A DNA stretch of 64,000 nucleotides from Anaerolineales bacterium (GTDB lineage: Bacteria; Chloroflexota; Anaerolineae; 4572-78; J111), in assembly GCA_020634935.1 (NCBI GenBank), contig JACKAT010000020.1:1-64000 (forward strand). The letters are read 5' to 3'. Both the position numbers and the translations under genes were made by a program. Within the stretch, counting starts at the first letter, position 1, and every line of letters starts with the position of its first letter. Below, one piece after another: positions 15,542 through 22,822 of the stretch. A model generated the notes under the pieces. It ran no database searches and was not told the origin of the DNA. It was given only the letters and a program-made list of their open reading frames with translations.

Positions 15542-17542
15542 ATGAGACCACTAACCGCGCCCCTCAGTCCGTTAGTGATTGAAAATGTTAAGCCGTGCGT
15601 TGATGATGGGAAATTTCCTATCAAAAGAGTCGTGGGCGACACCTTGACGGTGACCGCCACCATATTTAGAGATGGTCACGCCAAAATTGTACCGCTGCTC
15701 AAATACAAAGAAAAATGCACCGACCAGGCGTGGATTGAGGTTGAAATGGTCTCCATTAATCCCGGTCTGGATTTGTGGCAAGGCAGTTTTAAGCTCGAGA
15801 AAAATACCCGCTATCTCTACACCATTGAAGCCTTCACCGATATTTATTACTCCTGGCTGGTAGATGCCACTAAAAAATTCGACGCCGGCCAGGATATTCC
15901 CAGCGACCTGCTGGAAGGCCAGCAGCACCTGGAGGAAACGTTAGACCGTTTGGAGGAAAACGATTACCTATCCCAGACGCTGGCGATGCTGAGTACGGCT
16001 GAGTCGCAAGCGGGCCAAATGGCCATCTTTTCGGAGCAGCGGCTGAAAGACTTTATGAAAGAACATAGCGCCCGCAAAGACGCCGCCACATTTGAGCCAA
16101 CGCTGGAAGTAATTGTTGATCGCCTGCAGGCCCGGTATTCAGCCTGGTACGAAATGTTCCCTCGCTCGCAGGGTACAGTTCCGGGGCAGAGCGGCACCTT
16201 TGCCGATTGCAAAGCGCGTTTGCCCGAAATCAAACGGATGGGATTTGATGTAATCTATTTGCCGCCCATTCATCCCATCGGCGTTACAAACCGCAAAGGG
16301 CGAAACAACAGTCTGGTAGCCGGCCCCAACGACCCTGGCTCGCCCTGGGCCATTGGTAGTGAACATGGCGGCCACAAAGCCGTCGAGCCCAGCCTCGGCA
16401 CGCTGGAAGATTTTATGGATTTTGAACAAGCCTGTCGCCAAATGGGCATGGAAGTGGCGCTCGATTTTGCCCTAAACTGCTCGCCGGACCACCCTTACCT
16501 CAAAGACCATCCGGAGTGGTTCTTGAAACGCCCCGACGGGACCATCAAATATTCTGAAAATCCGCCCAAGAAATATGAGGATATTCATTCTTTTGATTAT
16601 GAAGCGCCTAATGGAGCCTGGAAAGCGCTGTGGGAAGAACTCAAGGATGTGCTGCTCTTTTGGGCCGAGCGCGGCGTGCGGATATTTAGAGTCGACAATC
16701 CTCACACCAAATCCATTCCTTTTTGGGAATGGGTCATCGCCGAAGTTCAGGATAGCTATCCCGACACCATCTTTTTAGCCGAAGCGTTTACCCGACCGGC
16801 GGTCATGAAGCGATTGGGTAAAATCGGCTTTACTCAATCCTACACCTACTTCACCTGGCGCAATTTCAAAAGAGAGATCATCGAATATCTGACTGAACTG
16901 ACCCAAGCCGAAATGAAAGAGTATTACCGGGGTAACTTTTTTGCCAACACCCCCGATATTCTGCCGGAGATATTGCAGGTTGGCCGGCGCCCTGCCTTCA
17001 AGATGCGGTTTGCCCTGGCCGCTACGCTTTCTTCGGTTTACGGCATTTACAGTAGTTATGAGTTGGGTGAAGCAGCCGCCATCGAGGGTAAAGAAGAATA
17101 CCTCAACTCGGAAAAATATGAGATTAAAGTGTGGGATTGGGACCGGCCGGGCAATATTAAAGATTATATCGCCCTCATCAACAAAATCAGGCGAGAAAAT
17201 CCGGCCCTACACCTGTACGACAATCTCAAGTTTCACGAGGCCGCCAGCGAGAACGTTTTATTTTACAGCAAAGCCACGCCAGACCAGAGCAATATCATTC
17301 TGGCTGTGGTTAACCTTAACCCGTTTTCAACCCAACAGGCCCGGCTCGATATTCCCATCGACCAATTTAAGATCGGCCCCGATGACCCCTACCGCCTGCA
17401 CAACTTGATCACCGGCGAGAGCCACCTGTGTCGAGGCCGAGAATTTTTTGTGACCCTGGACCCCCATAAAGACCCGGCCTACATCTTCCGCCTGGGTCGA
17501 TGGCTCCATACCGAAGAGGGATTTGATTATTTTGGGATGTGA
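15542..17542 (+). CDS. glgE: Alpha-1,4-glucan:maltose-1-phosphate maltosyltransferase
   Basis: A GH13_3 maltosyltransferase of 666 aa that transfers maltose from maltose-1-phosphate to the non-reducing end of alpha-1,4-glucan. The N-terminal immunoglobulin-like domain (about residues 1-110) and helical segment lead into WYEMFPRSQGTVPGQSGTF and the GlgE-specific YLPPIHPIGVTNRKGRNN, and GSEHGGHKAVEPSLG. Catalytic residues are nucleophile D385 (FRVDNPHTKS) and acid/base E414 (FLAEAFTRP). The family length matches. It follows glgM by 38 bp with the ribosome-binding site GGAGAG, so the two form one operon. No trehalose synthase (treS) or maltokinase (pep2) gene is visible in the window. Confidence 0.95.
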   Translation: MRPLTAPLSPLVIENVKPCVDDGKFPIKRVVGDTLTVTATIFRDGHAKIVPLLKYKEKCTDQAWIEVEMVSINPGLDLWQGSFKLEKNTRYLYTIEAFTDIYYSWLVDATKKFDAGQDIPSDLLEGQQHLEETLDRLEENDYLSQTLAMLSTAESQAGQMAIFSEQRLKDFMKEHSARKDAATFEPTLEVIVDRLQARYSAWYEMFPRSQGTVPGQSGTFADCKARLPEIKRMGFDVIYLPPIHPIGVTNRKGRNNSLVAGPNDPGSPWAIGSEHGGHKAVEPSLGTLEDFMDFEQACRQMGMEVALDFALNCSPDHPYLKDHPEWFLKRPDGTIKYSENPPKKYEDIHSFDYEAPNGAWKALWEELKDVLLFWAERGVRIFRVDNPHTKSIPFWEWVIAEVQDSYPDTIFLAEAFTRPAVMKRLGKIGFTQSYTYFTWRNFKREIIEYLTELTQAEMKEYYRGNFFANTPDILPEILQVGRRPAFKMRFALAATLSSVYGIYSSYELGEAAAIEGKEEYLNSEKYEIKVWDWDRPGNIKDYIALINKIRRENPALHLYDNLKFHEAASENVLFYSKATPDQSNIILAVVNLNPFSTQQARLDIPIDQFKIGPDDPYRLHNLITGESHLCRGREFFVTLDPHKDPAYIFRLGRWLHTEEGFDYFGM

Positions 17543-17575
17543 GGTTGACACAATAAATATCTCAAGTTATCCCCT

Positions 17576-17645
17576 AGCTATCTAAACCGGGGAGTAAGAA
17601 ATAGGGAGTAAACCCCTTACTTGCTACTTCTTACTCCCTAACTTC
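17576..17645. repeat. GGGAGTAAG inverted low-complexity repeat
   Basis: GGGGAGTAAGAAATAGGGAG and its near complement CTACTTCTTACTCCCTAAC face each other after glgE. The heptamer-like composition resembles the other short repeats in the window. The rest of the gap to about 17840 contains nothing recognisable. Confidence 0.5.
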
Positions 17646-17842
17646 TCGCCTTATTTCTCAAACCATCCCTCATGATTATTCCTTAATTATCGCCTGCTCT
17701 GGTCGTCGATGTACAATCCTGGCCGGCGGAGCGTTGTCTGTCGGGTCTACTCCCCGGTAGCGATATCCCTAAAAACCAATCGTTTAATTGCGTGTGCTGT
17801 TATAAGCGGTAGAGTCTAAAATATATGAGTTGCGCAGTTCAA

Positions 17843-17926
17843 AAGGTGACAGTCACTTGGATGCGATAAATCGACCTATTTGGACCAAACGGACGCTCAT
17901 TTTATTTGAAAAGTAACTGTCACCTG
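17843..17926. mobile_element. 84-bp GGTGAC-ended MITE-like element, copy 2
   Basis: The ends are AAGGTGACAGTCACTT and AAAAGTAACTGTCACCTG. The interior GATAAATCGACCTATTTGG and GACGCTCATTTTATTT match the minus strand of copy 1. Its length is 84 bp. It ends 55 bp upstream of the start codon of the SnoaL-like gene. Confidence 0.85.
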
Positions 17927-17981
17927 GTTCGTTACACCCAACTGCGTAAATCCTAAAATAATTGTGAATGAGGTAATCCGA

Positions 17982-18338
17982 ATGGGACGTCAGAATACGA
18001 TTGCTCATCAACTTTATCAGGCCATTAACGATATGGATGAAGAAAGCTTACGGAAATTATTTCATCCCAGAGTAATCAGGCATGCGATGGGCGAAATAGG
18101 CATTGAACCCGCCCTCGAAGCGATGAAACAATCATTCCTTAATTATCCCCATACCCAATATGTCGTCGATGACGTATTGGTCGATCAAGACAAAATCGCT
18201 GCCCGAATATCAATCCACGGCCGAGACACGCCGGCTGATAAACCTTTACCGCTTATCCTGGAAATATTTCGAATAGAAGACAATCAGATTGTGGAAGTAT
18301 GGGGCGCTGGCATCAGTTCGGAAAAGTTTCCCTCATAG
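17982..18338 (+). CDS. SnoaL-like / NTF2-fold protein
   Basis: A 118-aa small NTF2-fold protein. The first helix (AHQLYQAINDMDEESLRKLFH) is followed by PRVIRHAMGEIGIEPALEAMKQSF and the beta-sheet part with VVDDVLVDQDKIAARISIHG and LPLILEIFRIEDNQIVEVWG. This pattern is typical of ester-cyclase/SnoaL-like proteins, but the ligand and reaction are unknown. The ATG at 17982 has GAGGT 7 bases upstream and is preferred. An in-frame GTG at 17964 would add six residues but lies across that ribosome-binding site. Confidence 0.82.
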   Translation: MGRQNTIAHQLYQAINDMDEESLRKLFHPRVIRHAMGEIGIEPALEAMKQSFLNYPHTQYVVDDVLVDQDKIAARISIHGRDTPADKPLPLILEIFRIEDNQIVEVWGAGISSEKFPS

Positions 18339-18508
18339 TCGCTATATGAAATAGTCTTCTGTGAGGTACATGAGGTTTTTTCCCTTTTGACAATATAGAA
18401 CAAGTATTCTATATTAGGGATGGACGCTTCTCTCAAGCTACGATTTAGTCGTTTACATTCCGAAGCAAACCAGTATTTCAAAACATTGATGATAAAGGGG
18501 AAAATAGG

Positions 18509-18862
18509 ATGACAACAAAAACTATTATCGAGGGCTATTTCGATTGCCTCAAACAAAAAGAAGGCTGGGAAGCCTTCTTATCGGATGATTTAATTTTTAC
18601 CAACTTTGCCAGCCCGGTTAAACAACTTACTGGAAAAGCGGCCTACCTCGAGTCGACAAGACGTTTTTTCTCGATGGTAACTTCGGTAGAAGTAAATGAC
18701 CTCCTAATTGACGGGGAAAAAGCGTGCGCCTTAACTTGTTATGAATTGCAACCCCCCAGAGGAAATGCTTTTAAAAGTGATGTGGCTGAAATTTTCACAG
18801 TAAAAAACGACAAAATTGAGACGTTGACCATTTACTTTGATACCTCACCTTTTCCAAAATAG
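18509..18862 (+). CDS. Nuclear transport factor 2 family protein
   Basis: A 117-aa NTF2-fold protein. The helix TKTIIEGYFDCLKQKEGWEAFL and the following strand LSDDLIFTNFASP, GKAAYLESTRRFF, then VEVNDLLIDGEKACALTCYE and SDVAEIFTVKNDKIETLTIYFD match the SnoaL/YesE-like pattern. A function cannot be given. The start has AAAGGGG about 10 bases upstream. It lies 170 bp after another NTF2-fold gene, but the two proteins are too divergent to be a recent tandem duplicate. Confidence 0.82.
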   Translation: MTTKTIIEGYFDCLKQKEGWEAFLSDDLIFTNFASPVKQLTGKAAYLESTRRFFSMVTSVEVNDLLIDGEKACALTCYELQPPRGNAFKSDVAEIFTVKNDKIETLTIYFDTSPFPK

Positions 18863-18905
18863 CCAATGACGCTTTTTCGGTAATCGGGATAGAAACAGTG
18901 ATTCT

Positions 18906-18950
18906 GGCTCATTTTTATGAGCCCATCTTTTAAAACAGCGTCTTACAACT
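18906..18950. other. Small hairpin and half of a GAGACTGTTTTAAA element end
   Basis: GGCTCA-ttttta-TGAGCC forms a small hairpin between the converging genes. It is followed by TCTTTTAAAACAGCGTCTTA, which looks like the right end of the 139-bp element (compare CTTTTAAAACAGCTTCTTA at 21090-21107). The left half was not found, so it may be a solo end, and it reaches into the 3' end of the minus-strand gene. Confidence 0.4.
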
Positions 18951-20622
18951 TCTTCCTCTCAACCTCAATCGCTAACTCCTCTTTCAACGCGCGATAAGTC
19001 GAATAGCGCCGGAGCAATAACTGATAAAATTTTTCAAACTTGGCCCGGCGTCCACCGAAGGCGGCAATTTCACCCATTAAGGCGCAGTAATAAGCCGCCG
19101 TCGCGTAATGCTTGCGGCCGTTACGAATATGGATCTCCATAATCTGCTGATAGATAAAATCGGCGTGCTTGATGGCTTGGGATCGAGTGATGTCGGGTTT
19201 AGCCGGCAGGTGATCGCGCAAGAAACGAAACGGCTCCTCAGCGGATTCGGCCATTTTGCCGTACAAGGCTTGCAGGCGAGGCCCCATCTTCGGCTTGGCC
19301 TCCGATCCAAACGCCGTCAGCAGATACATGCTGCCCAACAATTCCAGCGCCTCTAAATAATAGTAGTTATTCATACTATCCAGCAATCGCTCAATGTACT
19401 CAAACTGACCTTCGCCCAGATAGACCTGGCAGAACATATAGCCGGACGAGGGCAGATCGCGCCGCAGCTTGATGAAAACCCGCCGCCTCAACTCCTGCGC
19501 TTGTTCGGCGCTGGCCAAGCCGGCCAACCGGTAGGCCGTAGCATAGGTTTCATAGTCAAATAAGTTATCGAAAACCGGTTCGTAAATATCAAACGCCTGC
19601 TGCGGCTCGCCGAGCGCCTCATAAGCCCGCGCCATTTGCGTGCGCACAACCGTGGGGTCCATACCATCGCGGGGAGCCATAAAATTGGGGTGCCTTTGGG
19701 GCGGCAGGACGGCTAAGGCTTCCTGCCCATAAGAAATGACCGCCGGCCAAGCCTGAGCCATTTCGTAATGGGCCAGCAGCGATTCATACAGCATCGTGTA
19801 GCGCTGGCGAAAACGATGCTGTACGGCCACCGCCTGATCGACTCGGCCCTGAACCGTATACAGCCGGATGAGCAGGCGCAGCTGCATAGGAAGACCGGTG
19901 GGGAAGGTTTGCCGCTCCTGCCCGTCCAGTTCATCGGCCCAGGTTTCGAGACGAGCGCACACCTCGGCTTGCTGGTTAGGGTCAAGGAGCGCCACAAAAT
20001 CATCGAGGTACGACCGGTCGGGGTGGTCGAGCGGCGCGAGAAAGTTTAGGGCCGTCTCGTAAAAGTCGGCAGCCGGCCGGCTCTGTTGCAGAGCCATCAG
20101 GTAACGGTTGACGATAGCATCGGCGTCTTGGCCCAGCTCACGGAAGGGATGGCGAACGCCCAACGTTCTATACGGATGACCCGCCAGGGTCAGGGCCAGC
20201 AGCGTTTGGTACGCGGCGGCCGCCACTACGTACTGTTCGTTTTGAAAGTAGGCGTTCGCCTCCGTCAAAAAGTGACGTAAGGCATTGAGGCCGGCGTGAT
20301 CCTCCGGTTTATATTTATAGGTGCGCGAGGCGCGCCAGGCCGGCGGCTCCTCAAAATAGTCCTGCGCCTCTTTATCAAAATAGTCGCCTTGCGGGACCGC
20401 CTCGGCAAACGCCGCGAGTTGGCTCAAAAAGATTTCGGGTGAAGGCGAGCGCAAATCCACCGTCTCCGGCTCAGGTGGAGCCAATTGGTCTAAAAATTGT
20501 TGGCGGGTCGGTTCATCGACCTGTTGAACCAGCTCGATCAGGAGAGCAATCAATTCGCCGGTTGATTTATCCTGGAGGTGAAGCTGAAGCAGCGTTACTA
20601 AGTCGGGTGTATCGGGATGCAT
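18943..20622 (-). CDS. Alpha-helical repeat protein, possibly related to SWIM-associated proteins
   Basis: A 559-aa soluble protein without signal peptide, almost entirely predicted helical. Short repeat-like segments such as TQMARAYEALGEPQQAFDIYE and AVQHRFRQRYTMLYESLLAHYE resemble TPR-like superhelices. The C-terminus (HIRNGRKHYATAAYYCALM, then FEKFYQLLLRRYSTYRALKE) resembles the tail of bacterial SWIM zinc-finger proteins, but no CxCx(n)CxH zinc finger is present. No function is assigned. The gene stands alone on the minus strand, converging with the NTF2-like gene. It is well above the length of chance frames and the translated composition is coherent, so it is a real gene. Confidence 0.8.
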   Translation of the reverse strand: MHPDTPDLVTLLQLHLQDKSTGELIALLIELVQQVDEPTRQQFLDQLAPPEPETVDLRSPSPEIFLSQLAAFAEAVPQGDYFDKEAQDYFEEPPAWRASRTYKYKPEDHAGLNALRHFLTEANAYFQNEQYVVAAAAYQTLLALTLAGHPYRTLGVRHPFRELGQDADAIVNRYLMALQQSRPAADFYETALNFLAPLDHPDRSYLDDFVALLDPNQQAEVCARLETWADELDGQERQTFPTGLPMQLRLLIRLYTVQGRVDQAVAVQHRFRQRYTMLYESLLAHYEMAQAWPAVISYGQEALAVLPPQRHPNFMAPRDGMDPTVVRTQMARAYEALGEPQQAFDIYEPVFDNLFDYETYATAYRLAGLASAEQAQELRRRVFIKLRRDLPSSGYMFCQVYLGEGQFEYIERLLDSMNNYYYLEALELLGSMYLLTAFGSEAKPKMGPRLQALYGKMAESAEEPFRFLRDHLPAKPDITRSQAIKHADFIYQQIMEIHIRNGRKHYATAAYYCALMGEIAAFGGRRAKFEKFYQLLLRRYSTYRALKEELAIEVERKKL

Positions 20623-20643
20623 AGGTTGTCCTTAATCAGGTAT

Positions 20644-20737
20644 AGATTGGTCCAGTTTTTGCTATTGAGTTGAGAAAGCAGTTTAAATTCACCCACTACT
20701 TAGTCATACGACCTCGTTGAGGACACTGGACCAATCT
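20644..20737. repeat. AGATTGGTCCAGT inverted-repeat element
   Basis: A perfect 13-bp terminal pair, AGATTGGTCCAGT and ACTGGACCAATCT, with a 68-bp interior, directly upstream of the helical-repeat gene. The ends resemble those of the larger element at 23925-24119 (TTGGTTCAGT / ACTGAACCAA). Confidence 0.75.
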
Positions 20738-20811
20738 TAGTCGGCGGCTTATCAAAGCCGGTTGGCAGCAGTCTCACCTTATATTATACTCAAGAGCCAC
20801 AGAAGGTGAAG

Positions 20812-20891
20812 CTTAAGGCTAATCGGAGCGACAACGCTGGCTTTGTCATTACTTAAGGCCAATCGGAGCGACAACGCTGGCTTTGTCATTA
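20812..20891. repeat. 40-bp tandem duplication with GGAGCG half-elements
   Basis: Two direct 40-bp copies (20812-20851 and 20852-20891), each with AATCGGAGCGACAACGCTGG and CTTTGTCATTA. Each is the left half of the GGAGCG double-hairpin repeat found at 5779, 6625, 6748 and 22681. GGTGAA on the left and GTCACC on the right frame the pair. Confidence 0.75.
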
Positions 20892-20927
20892 CTGTCACCT
20901 TTTGAACAGCGTAACTCACAAAATAAA

Positions 20928-21130
20928 ATCGTGATAATCCTGTAAATTCTGTCTAATTTTTCTTAGAGACTGTTTTAAAAGCCTTCAGGGGTCCACAGAT
21001 AAACACCGATGGTCACAGATATCATCAAAAGTTAGATAAAAATCTGTGATTATCAGTGTAAATCTGTGGACAACTCTAAAAACCCCCACTTTTAAAACAG
21101 CTTCTTAACCACGGTTTAGTGCAGAGCTGC
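20928..21130. mobile_element. AAACCGTGG-ended element, copy 3, interrupted and 5'-truncated
   Basis: AAAATCGTGATAATCCTGTA then CTGTCTAATTTTTCTT continues, after a 139-bp insertion, into ACCACGGTTTAGTGCAGAGCT. Uninterrupted copies 1 and 2 show the joined sequence TTTTTCTTTACCACGG, so the insertion point is clear. The distal (left) half of the element is missing. Confidence 0.8.
20966..21104. mobile_element. 139-bp GAGACTGTTTTAAA-ended element, copy 2 (nested)
   Basis: The left end is GAGACTGTTTTAAAAGCC and the right end CACTTTTAAAACAGCTTC; the first and last 16 bp are complementary with two mismatches. It is flanked by CTTA on both sides, as is copy 1. The interior, with CCACAGAT and ATCTGTGG words, is closely similar to copy 1. 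The length is 139 bp in both. There is no coding capacity. Confidence 0.88.
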
Positions 21131-21178
21131 CTGCTTTTGTTTTACCTCTTACTTTCGATAATTTTGACGTAACTGTTG

Positions 21179-21720
21179 CTGACGGTCGCGCATCTATCCG
21201 TAAAAAATGAGGATCGATTAGAAATCGCGGCGATCGATTGATAAATAGGGGCGATCAGTTAGTAACAGCGCCGATCTATCGCTAAAAATTGGCGATCTAT
21301 CAGTAACAGCGCCGATCTATCGCTAAAAATTGGCGATCGGTCAGTAACAGCGCCGATCTAACGAAAAATATGGGCGATCATGAAGTAACCGTTGGGAAAT
21401 ATTCATAAAAAGTTGGAAAATTTAACTGAGCGTTGGGATCTTTTTGTAACGGAGCCGATCTATCGATAAATATGAACGATCAGTCAGTAACGGCGGCGAT
21501 CTATCGCTAAATATGGGCGATCATGAAGTAACCGTTGGGAAATATTGATAAAGAATTGGAAAATTTAACTGAGCGTTGGGATTTTTTTGTAACGGAGCCG
21601 ATCTACTGATAAATAATCATGATCAGTCAGTAACAGCGCCGATCTGTTGGAAAAAATTGGCGATCTATTAGTAACAGCGGCGATCCATTAATAAATAATC
21701 ATGATCAGTCAGTGATAACT
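21179..21720. repeat. 41-bp / 20.5-bp phased GATC array (array 2)
   Basis: A tandem array of about thirteen 41-bp units (phase marker AGTAAC at 21261, 21302, 21343, 21384, then 21486, 21527, 21629, 21670). Each unit consists of two half-units, each carrying a CGATC-type core. Twenty GATC sites occur, at 21212, 21232, 21253, 21273, 21294, 21314, 21335, 21355, 21376, 21437, 21457, 21478, 21498, 21519, 21600, 21621, 21641, 21662, 21682 and 21703. Neighbours alternate 20 and 21 bp apart, and the gaps (61 and 81 bp) are near multiples. One unit is cut to about 20 bp, giving a 143-bp higher-order repeat (21371-21513 and 21514-21656). There are no unique spacers, so it is not CRISPR. Confidence 0.9.
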
Positions 21721-21860
21721 CTGCCCTAAACCGTGGTGAAGGAAAATTTAGACAGGATTAACACGATTTACCGAATTATGATCGATAAAATCGTGATAAT
21801 CATGTCAATTCTGTCGATTATTTGGTCGATCTGCCGTTGTTCTCACGACTCCACGGTTAA
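21719..21860. mobile_element. AAACCGTGG-ended inverted-repeat element, copy 4
   Basis: It begins CTGCCCTAAACCGTGGTGAAG and ends GACTCCACGGTTAA. The interior TTAGACAGGATTAACACG, the ATAAAATCGTGATAATCATG core and TTCTGTCGATTATTTGG match the minus strand of copy 1. It directly abuts the GATC array. Confidence 0.8.
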
Positions 21861-22057
21861 CTACCGGTTTACGGCGAACCCCAGAGCGGCTGCGAGGTAG
21901 AGATTAATCGGAATAGGCGCACAGCGTCGCCGATGAGCGCCTGGGTTTGGCCGCTCATTCCTTCACCTGGATTGATAAATTCCTTAGCATCCCTTCCCTA
22001 TCATTTCAGCCTATGATATACTTGAGAAAAACTTATCTCAACGAAAGGGCGAGTCCA

Positions 22058-22606
22058 ATGGCATCGGAAACAATGACGAAGAAGTTGACCAAACATTTTT
22101 ACTTTCAGGACCTTGACCAGGACGGTTTTGTGGAGCAAAGCGATTGGGAACAGTGCGCTCGGAACCTGGCTGAGATACGGGGATGGCCGCCGGACTCGCC
22201 GGAGTATGAGGCGATCCTGGCCAAGCATATCCAGATTTGGACCACCTTTTGGCAGCCGGCTGATGAGAATGAGGACGGCAAAGTGTCTTTAGATGAATAT
22301 CTTCGACTGGCGGATAACCAGCGGGCCGAAGAATTTTTTTCATTGGATGTAATTGCCGGCCTGTTTGGAGCCATCTTCGATACCATCGATCTCGATGGGG
22401 ATGGCCAGATTACGGATCAAGATTATCGGCGCTTTTTTAAAGCCTGGGGTGGGGAGGAAGCGCTGGCTGAAGAAGCTTTTGCTCGCCTCGATCTGAACGG
22501 CGACGGTCGATTATCCCGGTCAATCTTTATCCAATTTGGCTCCAACTTCTTTTTGAGCGATGAACCGAATGTCCCCGGTAACGGGCTTTTTGGCCCGTAT
22601 GAATAA
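22058..22606 (+). CDS. EF-hand calcium-binding protein
   Basis: A 182-aa soluble protein with four EF-hand loops: DLDQDGFVEQSD, DENEDGKVSLDE, DLDGDGQITDQD and DLNGDGRLSRSI. Only the second has the canonical Glu at position 12. The first and third have Asp, and the fourth has Ile, so the loops probably differ in affinity. The layout (helix-loop-helix pairs separated by a FWQPAD linker) matches the calexcitin/CalD-like bacterial family. A calcium buffer or sensor role is inferred. The ATG at 22058 is preferred; upstream in-frame codons from 21947 extend into sequence unlike the family. It stands alone, followed by GGAGCG repeats. Confidence 0.86.
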   Translation: MASETMTKKLTKHFYFQDLDQDGFVEQSDWEQCARNLAEIRGWPPDSPEYEAILAKHIQIWTTFWQPADENEDGKVSLDEYLRLADNQRAEEFFSLDVIAGLFGAIFDTIDLDGDGQITDQDYRRFFKAWGGEEALAEEAFARLDLNGDGRLSRSIFIQFGSNFFLSDEPNVPGNGLFGPYE

Positions 22607-22649
22607 GGCGTTGGCCACTCCGCCAAACGCACTCCCTTGTAACATCCCT

Positions 22650-22738
22650 GGAGCGTCAAAGTAAACTTTGACCTGACCTTGGAGCGTCAAAGTTGACTTT
22701 GACCTGACGGTGAATGACAAAGCCAGCTTTGTCGCTCC
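22650..22738. repeat. GGAGCG double-hairpin repeat, copy 4, with an extra half
   Basis: GGAGCGTCAAAGT-aa-ACTTTGACC (22650-22674) is a left half. It is followed by a full element at 22681-22738: GGAGCGTCAAAGTTGACTTT, then AATGACAAAGCCAGCTTTGT and CGCTCC. It lies between the EF-hand and phosphoesterase genes. Confidence 0.8.
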
Positions 22739-22822
22739 AAAAAAAAGCAACGTAGGGCCGCGAGTATTCGTCGCTCTTTTTTGATGTTTTATCAATGATC
22801 ACCCCCGCTATAGGATTACCCC

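Noticed and set aside
21179..21720. CRISPR array
   Set aside because: The repeat units are contiguous and similar throughout, without unique spacers, and no cas gene is present.
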